This document shows positions 34,508-43,324 of a stretch of DNA of 43,324 nucleotides, in pieces. The translations under genes and the position numbers were made by a program. The stretch spans positions 1-43,324 of the forward strand of contig RXIW01000025.1 in assembly GCA_003989065.1 (NCBI GenBank). The letters run 5' to 3'. Origin of the DNA: Candidatus Competibacteraceae bacterium. Its GTDB lineage: Bacteria > Pseudomonadota > Gammaproteobacteria > Competibacterales > Competibacteraceae. Every line of letters starts with the position of its first letter. Within the stretch, counting starts at the first letter, position 1. The notes below the pieces were generated by a model that worked only from the letters and a program-made list of their open reading frames with translations, made no database searches and was not told the origin of the DNA.

Positions 34508-36160
34508 TCAGGGCGAGGTCACTGGCGCTTGCAGGTTCAGCGCCGCGGTCAGGTCGCCCATCGCCACGCCGCCGTTCTTCACCAGCGCCGCGTCGCGCGC
34601 CTGAATCCCAGGCAGCGGTTCCAGCTGGAATAGCCGCGTGATGAAACGGGCGATCGAGCCGGTGTCGTACTGGGTATGATCGACCGTACCCATCTTCGCA
34701 AACGGAGAGACGATGATCGCCGGAATGCGGGTGCCGGGACCCCAGATGTCGCCCTTGGGCACGGCCTTGTGATCCCAGAAGCCGCCGTTCTCGTCATAGG
34801 TGACGATGATGATCATGTTCTTCCACTGCGGACTGGCCTGCAACTGGGTGATGAGGTTGGCGATGTGGGCGTCGCCATCGTCCACGTTGGCATAGCCGGG
34901 GTGCTGGTTCAGGTTGCCTTGCGGCTTGTAGAACGCGACTTGTGGCAGAGTGCCCGCTTTCATATCGATCAGGAATTGCGTATCGAAGTCCTTCAGATGC
35001 GCAGTGCGATAGGCCAGCGTGCCGGCTTGGGTGGGATCGAACTTAGCGTAGTAGTTGAACGGCTGGTGATGGAACTGGTAGTTCGGCACCGGGGCGGCAA
35101 AGTGGCGATTGCCGATGGCGGACGCCAGCGTCGTAGCGTAACCGCCCGCGTACCAGGCCCAAGTCACGCCTTTCTTGTCGAGCTGATCGCCGATCGTGGC
35201 GGCGGTCTGCGGCGGCAAGGTGGTCTTGGCGGCCGGATCGGCCAGATGGACGTCAGCGCCAGCGGCCGGCGCATTGGCGCTCGGTTGATAGGACGGCTGC
35301 ATGGTGTTGACCGCGTAAAACTTGCCGTCGCCCGCATAGTTCTTCGGCGTCAGATTGCTGCTGCGCTTGAAAGTCGGTGGACCACTGATCGCCGAAGGCG
35401 GCGACGTGTCCGCCGGAGTCAGCACCGGCTGGAATGTGCCATCGGCCTGGGTGTTCAACGCCGAGATCGAGGTCGGGTTCAAGGTGTCGGCGTTGGGATA
35501 TTCCGGCGCGCAACCGCAGATCAGATATTGGTGGTTCAGAAACGAACCGCCGAAAGCCCCCATGAAAAAGTGGTCGGCCAGCACGTACTGTTTGGCAATC
35601 GGCCACAGGGCCATCTTGCTGCCGTCGTAATAGCCCATGACCAGACCGCCCGAGTCGGCGTAAGCGGCGAACTTGTCGTTGTTACCGCCATCGATCTGCA
35701 TCTGGTTTTCCCAAAAGCGGTGATACAGGTCACGGGTGATGACGTTCTGGCCCACAACGACATGGGTATCCTGGAAACCCGTAGCCGCGTCGATCTGGAA
35801 GGGCCAGTTGTCCTGGTTGGCCGTCAGACCTTCGGGAATGGTGACCGCTTGGCCGGCAGCGGTGACGCCCGACCACACCTTGGGCAACTTGGGCAGCTTA
35901 GTTCCGGCCGCGTCGCGGTCGGTCTGGGGCACATAGTCGCCGGAAGCCGTCGGGTTGACGCCTGGAATGCCGTCGGCACCCGGAAACAAGCCATACAGAT
36001 TGTCGAAACCGCGGTTTTCCGCGTAGATCACGACGACGGTCTTGATATCCTGCCGCAGCAACTGATCGGTGGTCTGCGCAGCACGGTCTTCACCGCCGTA
36101 ACTTGCCTGTGCGATGGCGACAACGGCCACGATCGGGAGCATCTTGAGGACGCGATTCAT
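34508..36160 (-). CDS. Exported AcpA-type phosphoesterase (phospholipase C/acid phosphatase family)
   Basis: 550 residues from the ATG at 36160, where GAGGGT lies about nine bases upstream. A Sec signal peptide is present (KMLPIVAVVAIAQASYG, cleavage near 22). The metal-binding N-terminal motif is YAENRGFDNLYG (E48, N49), the C-terminal one VTYDENGGFWDH, both characteristic of the AcpA/phospholipase C phosphoesterase family; ADHFFMGAFGGSFLNHQYLI is another conserved block. Such enzymes cleave phosphomonoesters or phospholipid head groups in the periplasm or outside the cell, depending on subfamily. It is divergent from the MauG-type gene. Substrate not predictable; I saw no clear Pho box in the 209-base intergenic region. 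Confidence 0.9.
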   Translation of the reverse strand: MNRVLKMLPIVAVVAIAQASYGGEDRAAQTTDQLLRQDIKTVVVIYAENRGFDNLYGLFPGADGIPGVNPTASGDYVPQTDRDAAGTKLPKLPKVWSGVTAAGQAVTIPEGLTANQDNWPFQIDAATGFQDTHVVVGQNVITRDLYHRFWENQMQIDGGNNDKFAAYADSGGLVMGYYDGSKMALWPIAKQYVLADHFFMGAFGGSFLNHQYLICGCAPEYPNADTLNPTSISALNTQADGTFQPVLTPADTSPPSAISGPPTFKRSSNLTPKNYAGDGKFYAVNTMQPSYQPSANAPAAGADVHLADPAAKTTLPPQTAATIGDQLDKKGVTWAWYAGGYATTLASAIGNRHFAAPVPNYQFHHQPFNYYAKFDPTQAGTLAYRTAHLKDFDTQFLIDMKAGTLPQVAFYKPQGNLNQHPGYANVDDGDAHIANLITQLQASPQWKNMIIIVTYDENGGFWDHKAVPKGDIWGPGTRIPAIIVSPFAKMGTVDHTQYDTGSIARFITRLFQLEPLPGIQARDAALVKNGGVAMGDLTAALNLQAPVTSP

Positions 36161-36429
36161 GGTGGAGACCCTCATGGTAAAGAGTATTTAATGATGCGAG
36201 CGCCGTATGACCTCGGTGTGAAGGAACGCCCGAATTTCTGCCATTTTTATCGAGATTTCTCGCTCTTGGCGCAAGAGACGTGTCACCCTGGGCAACGGGG
36301 TTCGATCCATGCGCCGACATCATTCGGTCACCGTGATCTGCCTATTCTAGCTAACTCCCTGGCTGTGCCATGTCCGTGACCGGGGTCGATTTGCGGTGGT
36401 TTCCAATGTGGCATGGTGTGCTCCGACCC

Positions 36430-37716
36430 ATGATCTCTCATGTCCTGCTGTTTTGGTCAGCGCGGTGGCGATTGTCGACATGCATCGGGGTAGTGTGCCT
36501 GGCGTCGTGGGTGGCGGCAGCGGCGCAAACCGCCGACACCGATGACGATGTGTATCACATGCAGATGCGAGTGCAGCCGTCGTTCGCCAAGATGCAGGCC
36601 CTGGGACGGCAGCTGTTCTTCGATCCGACCTTGTCGGGATCGGGTCGGATGTCCTGCGCCAGTTGCCACGATCCGCGCTATGCCTACGGACCGCCGAATG
36701 CGCTGTCGGTGCAACCGGGAGGGATCGATGGCCAGGTGCTGGGCCGGCGTGCGGCGCCGTCGTTGCGCTATCAGCAGAAAGTGCCACCGTTCACCGAGCA
36801 TCGCTTCGACGACGACTTCGACGACAGCGTGGACCAGGGACCGGCTGGCGGTCATCTGTGGGATGGCCGGGCCGCCACTCTGCATGCCCAAGCGGCGATG
36901 CCGCTGCTGGCCAGCAACGAAATGGCCAATCCAAGCGTATCCGCCATTGTTGCCAAGCTGCGTCAGGCTGCTTATGCCGCACAGTTTCGCGATACCTTCG
37001 GCGCTGATGCGCTAGACGATGATGTTCGCGCCTTCAAATGGGCCACTCTGGCGCTGGAGATGTTCCAGCAGGATCCCGCCGAGTTCTACCCGTACAGCAG
37101 CAAGTACGATGCGGTGCTGCGAGGTCAGGCCCAGCTGACCGAGCAGGAGGCGAGGGGGTTGGCGCTGTTCGAGGATGAGAAGAAGGGCAATTGCGCCGCG
37201 TGCCACCAGAGCAGGATCAGCCCGAACACTGGCGCGTTTCCCGCCTTCAGCGACTTTGGCTATGTCGCGCTGGGCGTGCCACGCCACCGGCAGTTGCCGT
37301 CCAATGCCGACCCCAATTTCTACGATCTTGGCCTGTGCGGGCCGGATCGCAGCGATTTCCGCGACAGAGCCGATTATTGCGGCGCTTTTCGCACCCCGAC
37401 ACTGCGTAACGTGGCGTTGCGCCGCAGCTTTTTCCACAATGGCATCTTCCACGATCTCCAGCAGGTGTTAGCGTTCTACGCAACGCGCGACAGCGAGCCA
37501 CAGCGCTGGTATCCAGCCAAGGTTGATGGCAACATCGACCCGTTCGACGATCTCCCAGCGCGTTACCGGGGCAATGTCAACGTCGAACCGCCCTTCGGGC
37601 GTCCAGTGGGCGAAGCGCCAGCGCTGAGTGCGACCGAGATCGAGGATGTCATTGCGTTCCTGCGAACGTTGACGGATGGGTATCAGGTTTACGCGGGTCG
37701 GATGGAATATCGATGA
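36430..37716 (+). CDS. Dihaem cytochrome c peroxidase/MauG family protein
   Basis: About 428 residues. Two c-type haem sites are visible, CASCH (36655-36669) and CAACH (37192-37206). Flanking sequence is typical of the CcpA/MauG family: LGRQLFFDPTLSGSGRMSCASCHDP, HLWDGRAATLHAQAAMPLL, and FRTPTLRNVALRRSFFHNGIFHDL with a possible distal axial ligand. The ATG at 36430 gives a normal export signal (LSTCIGVVCLASWVAAAAQ); an in-frame ATG at 36370 adds 20 residues and is possible. Neither has a good ribosome-binding site. The product should be periplasmic, reducing peroxide or oxidising another substrate. Its stop overlaps the next gene (ATGA). Confidence 0.9.
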   Translation: MISHVLLFWSARWRLSTCIGVVCLASWVAAAAQTADTDDDVYHMQMRVQPSFAKMQALGRQLFFDPTLSGSGRMSCASCHDPRYAYGPPNALSVQPGGIDGQVLGRRAAPSLRYQQKVPPFTEHRFDDDFDDSVDQGPAGGHLWDGRAATLHAQAAMPLLASNEMANPSVSAIVAKLRQAAYAAQFRDTFGADALDDDVRAFKWATLALEMFQQDPAEFYPYSSKYDAVLRGQAQLTEQEARGLALFEDEKKGNCAACHQSRISPNTGAFPAFSDFGYVALGVPRHRQLPSNADPNFYDLGLCGPDRSDFRDRADYCGAFRTPTLRNVALRRSFFHNGIFHDLQQVLAFYATRDSEPQRWYPAKVDGNIDPFDDLPARYRGNVNVEPPFGRPVGEAPALSATEIEDVIAFLRTLTDGYQVYAGRMEYR

Positions 37717-38153
37717 AAAATCTGCTGTTTCTCTGCACCGGCAATTATTATCGCAGCCGCTTTTGCGAGGAGTATTTCAACCATCGGGCCGTCCATCATG
37801 GTCTGATCTGGCGGGCGGATTCGCGCGGGTTGGCCCCGGATGTCACCGTGTTTGGTAATGTCGGTCCGCTGTCGCCCTACACCCACCAAGCGTTGAACGC
37901 GCTGGGCGTCAACCTCGCGGTTCCATTGCGCGCTCCCTGTCCTGCGCGCCCTGACGATTTCAGCCAGGCGGATCGGGTGATCGCCCTAAGTCGCGCCGAA
38001 CATCAGCCGATGGTGGAGCGATTCTTTCCAGCGTATGGAGCCAGTATCGAATATTGGGAAATCGGTGATCTGCCAGTCGCTACACCCGCTGCGGCAATAC
38101 CGGTGATGATCCATGCCGTGGACCGGTTGATCGATACCTTGCGGAGCGCCTGA
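37713..38153 (+). CDS. Low-molecular-weight protein tyrosine phosphatase-like
   Basis: 146 residues. The active-site loop CTGNYYRS (C8 to R14) fits the CX5R motif at the extreme N-terminus, as in the LMW-PTP family, and the segment YWEIGDLPVATPAA supplies a likely general-acid Asp. The variant loop (Tyr-Tyr instead of the usual Ile/Cys-type residues) leaves open whether tyrosine phosphate or an arsenate-like substrate is used. Its ATG overlaps the stop of the MauG-type gene by four bases, so the two are co-translated, an unusual pairing of a periplasmic haem enzyme with a cytosolic phosphatase. Confidence 0.85.
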   Translation: MKNLLFLCTGNYYRSRFCEEYFNHRAVHHGLIWRADSRGLAPDVTVFGNVGPLSPYTHQALNALGVNLAVPLRAPCPARPDDFSQADRVIALSRAEHQPMVERFFPAYGASIEYWEIGDLPVATPAAAIPVMIHAVDRLIDTLRSA

Positions 38154-38200
38154 GGGCGGTAGGTCTACGCCGCCAGCCGTACGCGACGACATGCCATGCG

Positions 38201-39115
38201 TCAATCGAAGAAATTGCGGTCGGCGGCGATGCTGTCGCGCATGATTTCGACGAAGCGACGCAATTTGGCCGGATAGAACCGAGCATAGGGATAGATCAAA
38301 TAAACCGGGATGGCCGGGGCCTGCCAGTCCGGTGCGAGGCGAACCAGCGCGCCGCGGGCCAGATCGTCCCGCACCACCCACGCCGAGGCGATGGCCGCGC
38401 CGACTCCCCGCAGGGCAGCGCTGCGCAAGGCGTAGAGACTGTCGGTCACCAGGCGCGGTTGAATGGCCAGGACGTATTCCTCGCTGCGGCCCCGGCGCAG
38501 GCACACTTCCTGCCGATAGTAGGGCACGAGCGCCACCCATGGCAGATCGACCAGTTGCTCCGGCTGCACCCGTTCCATGTCGCCCGCCGCCAGCGTCGGG
38601 GCCGCCACCACGATACGCAACACCTCACCGAGCCGGATCGCTACCACCGAAGGTAGGATGACCTCGCCGACATGAATCGCGCAGTCGATGCCTTCCTCGA
38701 TGAAATTGGGGGTGGTGTCGTGCAACAGCCATTCGACGTTCACTTGCGGATGTCGGGTCAGGAATTCCACCAGCGGACCGACCAGCGTATGTTGCCCAAA
38801 CGCATGCGGGACCACGATACGCAGGCGGCCCTGGGCTGCGTCGACCGTATGGCCGAGATCGGACTCGAACTCGCTCCAGGACAGCAGCAACTCCTTGGCC
38901 CGGGCGTAATAGCGCGCGCCAGCTTCGGTCAGTTGCAGGCCATGGGTCGAGCGATGCAGCAGAGTCAGCCGTAACGACCGTTCCAGGGCTTGCAGCCGAC
39001 GGCTGATAGTGGGTTGGGTGGTGTTCAACTGGGCGGCGGCGGCCGACAGGTTGCCAGCTTCGACGATGCGGACGAAGGTTTGCATCAGGCTGAGGCGGTC
39101 GAACGCGCTTTTCAT
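38201..39115 (-). CDS. LysR-family transcriptional regulator
   Basis: 304 residues, full length for the family. The winged helix (about 7-66) is clear: LMQTFVRIVEAGNLSAAAAQL, TTQPTISRRLQALE and LLHRSTHGLQLTEAG. The effector domain begins RLRIVVPHAFGQHTLVGPL (about 97). It most resembles the subgroup controlling efflux or oxidoreductase genes. It is divergent from an MFS exporter with 100 bases between, the standard arrangement for a regulator and its target. The ATG is only two bases from a palindrome, leaving little room for a ribosome-binding site, so autorepression or leaderless translation is possible. Confidence 0.92.
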   Translation of the reverse strand: MKSAFDRLSLMQTFVRIVEAGNLSAAAAQLNTTQPTISRRLQALERSLRLTLLHRSTHGLQLTEAGARYYARAKELLLSWSEFESDLGHTVDAAQGRLRIVVPHAFGQHTLVGPLVEFLTRHPQVNVEWLLHDTTPNFIEEGIDCAIHVGEVILPSVVAIRLGEVLRIVVAAPTLAAGDMERVQPEQLVDLPWVALVPYYRQEVCLRRGRSEEYVLAIQPRLVTDSLYALRSAALRGVGAAIASAWVVRDDLARGALVRLAPDWQAPAIPVYLIYPYARFYPAKLRRFVEIMRDSIAADRNFFD

Positions 39116-39117
39116 AC

Positions 39118-39130
39118 CTATAGCGTATAG
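39118..39130. promoter_or_regulatory. Candidate LysR operator
   Basis: CTATAGCGTATAG has perfect 5-base arms and sits in the LysR/MFS divergent intergenic region. It would cover the LysR start region, consistent with autoregulation. The T-N11-A pattern of LysR sites is met. Confidence 0.4.
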
Positions 39131-39215
39131 CAGTTTTACCCTTCATGCGCCTTCCGGGAGAAGCGGCCAGGTCCCACACTGGCGCCATCAATTTTCAACC
39201 GTGAGCCAAAGCGCC

Positions 39216-40442
39216 ATGAATAGCTCTTCCACGACCGTTGCCACCGCGCCGGACGCCCCCATCGGCACGGGTCTGGTGTTTCTGCTGGCCTGCGCCGCTG
39301 GCCTGGGGGTGGCGGCCCTGTATTACAACCAGCCTATCCTGGGGGTGCTGTCTGTCGATTTTCACGCTACGGCGGGCGCGATCGGCCATATCCCCACCCT
39401 TACCCAGATCGGCTATACCCTCGGCATCCTGCTGCTGGCCCCGCTCGGCGATCGCTACGACCGCCGCCGCGTGATCCTCTGCAAGATCCTGCTGCTGGAG
39501 CTGGGCCTGTTGGCGATGGCCGCCACCCAATCGCTGACCCAGTTGGGCGCGGTCAGCATCGTGATCGGGATCGCCGCCACGCTGGCGCAGGACTGCGTGC
39601 CCGCTGCTGCCGCGTTGGCTCCTGAAGCGCGCCGTGGGCAAATCGTCGGCAGCGTCATGATGGGTTTGTTGCTGGGCATCCTGTTGTCGCGGGTCGTCGG
39701 TGGCGCGGTGGCGGCAGTCCTGGGTTGGCGCACCATGTTCGTACTGGCCGCCGTGGCGGTCGCTTTGCTGGGGGTGGTGGCGTGGCGGCGGTTGCCAGCT
39801 TTCGCGCCGACTACGGCATTGCCTTATCACCGCTTGTTGGGGTCGTTGTGGACCTTGTGGCGGGGCCATGCCGCATTGCGTCGGGCCGCCATCGCGCAGG
39901 GTTTGCTGTCTGCGGCGTTCAGCGCTTTCTGGTCGACGCTTGCCATCATGCTGCATGAGCCGCCGTTCGGTTACGGCAGCGCTGTGGCGGGCAGTTTCGG
40001 GTTGGCGGGGGCGATCGGTGCGTTGGCCGCGCCGCTGGCCGGGCGTATCGCCGATCGTTATGGGCCTGAGGCCGTCACCCAACTCGGCGCGGCGCTGGTG
40101 GTGGTCAGTTTCGCCGGTTTCGCCATCGCGCCCCAGAATCTGGGTTGGCTGATCATCGGCATGCTCCTGTTCGATCTGGGGGTCCAGGCGTCCCTGGTGG
40201 CGCATCAGAGCATCATCTACCGCCTCGATCCCGCCGCCCGCAGCCGCCTCAATGCGGTGCTCATCGGCAGCATGTTCGCCGGCATGGCCAGCGGCTCGGC
40301 GCTGGGAAGCCTGGCCTTGCTGTATGCCGGCTGGCGGGGTGTGGCGCTGTTGGCGGCAGTCTGCGGACTGGCCGCGCTGCTAGTCCGGATGCTGGCGGCC
40401 TATCGGGGGCGGTGCGGCTCGCTCGTTGCAGAGCAGGCTTGA
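39216..40442 (+). CDS. MFS transporter, probable drug or sugar exporter
   Basis: 408 residues and about 12 membrane segments. The start at 39216 gives a short hydrophilic N-terminus before the first helix (GTGLVFLLACAAGLGVAALYYNQPI). The MFS loop motif after helix 2 is LAPLGDRYDRRRVILCK, and a related motif, LAGRIADRYGPEAV, occurs in the second half. YYNQPIL is typical of a bacterial MFS exporter subgroup with LysR neighbours. Substrate unknown. Likely controlled by the divergent LysR protein. It ends 11 bases from the convergent metallopeptidase gene. Confidence 0.9.
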   Translation: MNSSSTTVATAPDAPIGTGLVFLLACAAGLGVAALYYNQPILGVLSVDFHATAGAIGHIPTLTQIGYTLGILLLAPLGDRYDRRRVILCKILLLELGLLAMAATQSLTQLGAVSIVIGIAATLAQDCVPAAAALAPEARRGQIVGSVMMGLLLGILLSRVVGGAVAAVLGWRTMFVLAAVAVALLGVVAWRRLPAFAPTTALPYHRLLGSLWTLWRGHAALRRAAIAQGLLSAAFSAFWSTLAIMLHEPPFGYGSAVAGSFGLAGAIGALAAPLAGRIADRYGPEAVTQLGAALVVVSFAGFAIAPQNLGWLIIGMLLFDLGVQASLVAHQSIIYRLDPAARSRLNAVLIGSMFAGMASGSALGSLALLYAGWRGVALLAAVCGLAALLVRMLAAYRGRCGSLVAEQA

Positions 40443-40453
40443 AGCGACAAGGG

Positions 40454-41170
40454 CTAAGAACGGCTGGCCCATGCCGCCAGCGGGAGGTCGTTCAGTTCAG
40501 CGCGCGCCTCCCGCCAGGTCGGATAATGCCGCTCCAGCAGGGCTACGAAGCGTTCATTGTGCGTCGGCTCGATCAAGTGGAGCATCTCGTGCACGATGAC
40601 ATATTCCAGTAGATCTTTTGGCTTCTTCACCAGCTCGGTGTTCAGGCGGATATGCTTGGTCTGAGGCTGGCAGCCGCCCCACCGGGTTTTCATGCGCTGG
40701 AGGAAGTAGGCGGCGACCTGCACACCGAGCTGGGTTTCCCATTTCTGGATCAGCGCCGGCACGACTTCATGCAACAGCGCGCGCTGCCATTCCTGCATGA
40801 TTTCTGCCCGCTTCTCCGGGGAGCTGTCCGGTCGCACGCTTAGCAGGATGCGCCGGTGGTCGATGGCTACCGAGGGTTTGGCATCGTGCTCGATCACCGA
40901 CAGCAGATAACGCCGTCCCCACAGATAATGGCTTTCCCGCTCGACATACTGTCGGGGGATTTCCCGCGCTTGTGTCTGCAGTCTGGCCCGTTGCTGGCGG
41001 ATCCAGCCGAGTTTGGCAATGGCGTAAGCGCGGGCGACTTCCAGCCGGGTATGGGTGGGCGCGACCAGGGTGACATGACCGTTCGGCGGATGCACCGAGA
41101 GGTGCACGTTCTTCACCGCTTTGCGGGTGACGGCGATTTCCACATCGCCCAGCCGGATGATGTCGGTCAC
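40454..41170 (-). CDS. YgjP-type metallopeptidase (M48-related, SprT-like)
   Basis: 238 residues from a GTG that overlaps the hsdR stop (GTGA). The zinc site is HEMLH (194-198), with a third ligand probably H204 in EPTHNERF; the family motif TRWGGCQ (162-168) precedes it, and the C-terminus has HYPTWREARAELN. Members (COG1451) are found widely and often within type I restriction operons; their substrates are not known. The coupled position directly after hsdR suggests a job in controlling or processing the restriction complex, an inference from context. Confidence 0.9.
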   Translation of the reverse strand: MTDIIRLGDVEIAVTRKAVKNVHLSVHPPNGHVTLVAPTHTRLEVARAYAIAKLGWIRQQRARLQTQAREIPRQYVERESHYLWGRRYLLSVIEHDAKPSVAIDHRRILLSVRPDSSPEKRAEIMQEWQRALLHEVVPALIQKWETQLGVQVAAYFLQRMKTRWGGCQPQTKHIRLNTELVKKPKDLLEYVIVHEMLHLIEPTHNERFVALLERHYPTWREARAELNDLPLAAWASRS

Positions 41171-43324
41171 TGGTAACCTGGCTGTTGCTTGATGATCTCG
41201 AACAACGCTTTGGTGGCTTCGCGGTCCTGGTCGAGGAGCGGATAAATGGCGTTGAGCACCTGCGCCTCGCGGGTTTGGTCGCCATGCCAGCCGGCCGGCG
41301 CTTGCTCGTGCACCGCGTTATCGATCCGCAGCGCCAGATCGGCCTTGGCCTCATCGCTGGTCGGGTAGCGAAAAGTCGAAGCCGGCAGCGCATCGAGATT
41401 GCGGTAAAGCACGGCGGCTTCGGGCTTGCCGTGCAGCGCCGCCGGCGTATCCGCGTCGGGTTGTCGGGCCACCAGCTTTTTCGCCAGTTCTTCGGCCTGG
41501 CGCAGGAATGCCTCGTAGGCGGCTGTGTCTTCCCGACTCTGTTTGATCAGGTCATCCAGCAGTTTGGATATCTGTGCATAGAATTTGGGGTCGGTGAGCT
41601 GCTCGCGGATGAGGGTCTTGCGGACATTGTTGATGATCGCTTCGGCCACCGCGTTATGCGAGAGCTTGCCTTTGGCGTTGAGTTTTCGGGCAATGGCGTC
41701 GTGGATGCCGGTTTTGATGATGAGTTCGGTGAGCGACAGTTTGCTCAACTCACCCAGTTCTTTCGCTGGATCAGCCTGGATGTAGGTATTGATGAGGTGG
41801 CGCATATCCGCCTCGTAGGGTTTGATGTCCAGTTCCTCGCCGGAATGGTGCTTGATCGCTGCGCGGATTTCGACCTGCCACGCGACTTCCTTGGCCAAGG
41901 TCGTGGCTTCGGCCTCGCTATAGCCCGCTGCGCTGAGGTGCTGGGCCAGATTGGCATAGGTGCGGGTCAGTTGCGCCACCGCTTGGTAATACGTCACCCG
42001 CAGCGCTTCGGTTTGATTCAGGGCGTCGGCCTGAGCGGCGTCGCCGCAGAAGTAATGGAGATACTGTTCGATTTCGTGCGGCCGTGGCACCGGCTCGCAT
42101 AAGTAGTGCAGCGCCTGACGGGCATCTTCTAATTGCTTACGGCCTTCCCGCAACCAATCTTTGAGATAGACGTTGTTTTCCGCCGCGCCGCCCTCGTCGA
42201 GGTCCAGCTCGTCCGAGCTGTAGACCGCAATCGCTTGTTGGACGTCGGCGAACAGCTCCTTGAAATCGACGATGTAACCATAATCCTTGTCGTCGCCGTC
42301 TAGTCGGTTGGTGCGGCAAATAGCCTGGAACAGGTTGTGATCGTGCAGTTCGTTGTCCAGATAGATGTAGCTGCAACTGGGGGCATCGAAACCGGTGAGC
42401 AGCTTGCTGACCACGATCAGCAGTTTGGTGTGGGCCGGTTCCTTGATGAAGCGGCGCTTGATCTCGATTTCATATTTCTCGGTTGCCGCAACCGCCTTGT
42501 TTGCCGGGATGTTTTTTAGGACGTATTGGGTGTAGGTGTCGAATTTGTAGCGCTCGTCGCTGTTGGGCGTTTCCTTGGCGATGGCGCTGGCGTTGGGCTG
42601 GTAGGACGTGACGATGCCGCAGTAGGAGCTGAAAGGGGTGTTCTGAAACAGTCGGAAGTAGTGGCAGGCGTCGTAGATCGAGGCGGCGACCAGAATGGCT
42701 GTGCCTCGGTCGTTGTTCAGGCGTGGCTTGAGGGCAAAGTCTTGGATGATGTCGGCGATGATGCGCTGTTTGCGCTCGGCGGAACTCATCAGTTTTTCCA
42801 GGGTGGCCCAGCGTTTGCGCAATATGGCTTTCTGGAAGTTGTTCAGGTTCTTGGTCTTCTGCTCGAACCATTGGTCGATATTTCGCCGCGAAGACATCCG
42901 CTGCGGTACGTTGCGGGCTTCGTATTTGAGATCGAGCACCACCTGATCAGCTACAGCCTGATGGAATTTATAGGTGTGGATGTAGGTGCCGAATACGTCC
43001 CGCGTCATCGGCTTGTCGCGGCGTAGCAGCGGGGTGCCGGTGAAACCGATGAAGATGGCCCCGGCTAGCCAGCGCTTCATTTGTCGGTTCATGTCGCCGC
43101 CCTGGGTGCGGTGGCATTCGTCGACGAACACGTAGAAGCGGCCATGCACCGGTGGCGGTGGACCTTTGAGGTCGGCGACATCGAATTTGTGGATCAGGGC
43201 ACAGAGTAGGCGTGGGGTGGTGGCGGCCAGCTGGTCGATGAATTGCTGGCGCGAGCTGATGCGGGGCGAGGGGGATTGTTCGCTGATCACGCCGGCGTTG
43301 CGCATGACGCCGAGGATTTGCCGG
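41167..43324 (-). CDS. hsdR: Type I restriction enzyme R subunit, C-terminal part (cut by window edge)
   Basis: The frame is open to the right edge, with 719 codons visible; the N-terminal nuclease and Walker A portion lie beyond it. Visible helicase motifs are VFVDECHRTQGG (motif II, DEAD-like), IFIGFTGTPL (motif III), KLLIVVSKLLTGFDAPSCSYIYLD (motif V) and QAICRTNRLDGDDKDYGYIVDF (motif VI). The C-terminal ~330 residues are the helical HsdR_C region that contacts the methyltransferase. HsdR translocates DNA with ATP and cuts at a distance from the recognition site. No hsdM or hsdS is in the window; they are expected upstream, to the right. An internal Met at 43305 is not the true start. Confidence 0.93.
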   Translation of the reverse strand, partial: RQILGVMRNAGVISEQSPSPRISSRQQFIDQLAATTPRLLCALIHKFDVADLKGPPPPVHGRFYVFVDECHRTQGGDMNRQMKRWLAGAIFIGFTGTPLLRRDKPMTRDVFGTYIHTYKFHQAVADQVVLDLKYEARNVPQRMSSRRNIDQWFEQKTKNLNNFQKAILRKRWATLEKLMSSAERKQRIIADIIQDFALKPRLNNDRGTAILVAASIYDACHYFRLFQNTPFSSYCGIVTSYQPNASAIAKETPNSDERYKFDTYTQYVLKNIPANKAVAATEKYEIEIKRRFIKEPAHTKLLIVVSKLLTGFDAPSCSYIYLDNELHDHNLFQAICRTNRLDGDDKDYGYIVDFKELFADVQQAIAVYSSDELDLDEGGAAENNVYLKDWLREGRKQLEDARQALHYLCEPVPRPHEIEQYLHYFCGDAAQADALNQTEALRVTYYQAVAQLTRTYANLAQHLSAAGYSEAEATTLAKEVAWQVEIRAAIKHHSGEELDIKPYEADMRHLINTYIQADPAKELGELSKLSLTELIIKTGIHDAIARKLNAKGKLSHNAVAEAIINNVRKTLIREQLTDPKFYAQISKLLDDLIKQSREDTAAYEAFLRQAEELAKKLVARQPDADTPAALHGKPEAAVLYRNLDALPASTFRYPTSDEAKADLALRIDNAVHEQAPAGWHGDQTREAQVLNAIYPLLDQDREATKALFEIIKQQPGYQ

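Noticed and set aside
34037-34633. Plus-strand frames across the DUF29 upstream region
   Set aside because: They run antisense to DUF29 and the phosphoesterase and have no domain signature.

Overview
The window is GC-rich, densely packed chromosomal DNA. Gene families, overlapping stop/start junctions and Shine-Dalgarno sites point to a gammaproteobacterium, possibly an environmental lineage such as the Competibacter/Contendobacter group. That placement is an impression from gene content, not a phylogeny. I saw no rRNA, tRNA, transposase, prophage or CRISPR array. The right edge cuts a type I restriction gene.

Layout. (1) 203-3553, minus strand: a four-gene overlapping operon of a solute-binding-like protein, a HypB/UreG-like GTPase with CxxC motifs, an ABC-type ATPase without permease, and a YdjA-like nitroreductase. 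It looks like metal or cofactor handling rather than classical transport. (2) 4149-9552: a YoaE-like TerC/CBS membrane protein, two tandem NhaD/ArsB-type ion transporters with a CBS-domain protein, and a MIF-type tautomerase. (3) 9648-14090: a very large c-di-GMP protein with two extracytoplasmic sensor regions, three PAS domains, GGDEF and EAL. (4) 14203-18516, minus strand: lipoprotein (DUF3015-like), DUF4105 protein and sodium:solute symporter.

(5) 18604-20511 is the most interesting locus: a radical SAM/SPASM maturase of the GrrM/OscB type, followed by a Tat-signal precursor whose mature part is almost entirely Gly plus 16 evenly spaced W-x-N/D motifs. This fits a cyclophane (triceptide) RiPP system that modifies a long repetitive protein in the cytoplasm and exports it by Tat.

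(6) 20580-30933, minus strand: scpB; then a Tat flavoprotein and a membrane-fused aminopropyltransferase at one end and a DUF4178 zinc-ribbon protein plus a 47-residue membrane miniprotein at the other. Between them sit a RES/Xre toxin-antitoxin pair and a Kef potassium/proton antiporter with its KefF-like partner. The latter appears to start at a rare ATA codon. (7) 31151-38153: an intracellular-type GH13 amylase with a starch-binding module, a tandemly duplicated DUF29 pair, an AcpA-type phosphoesterase, and a MauG-type dihaem protein overlapping a low-molecular-weight phosphatase. (8) 38201-43324: a divergent LysR/MFS pair, then a YgjP-type metallopeptidase translationally coupled to hsdR, which runs off the window.
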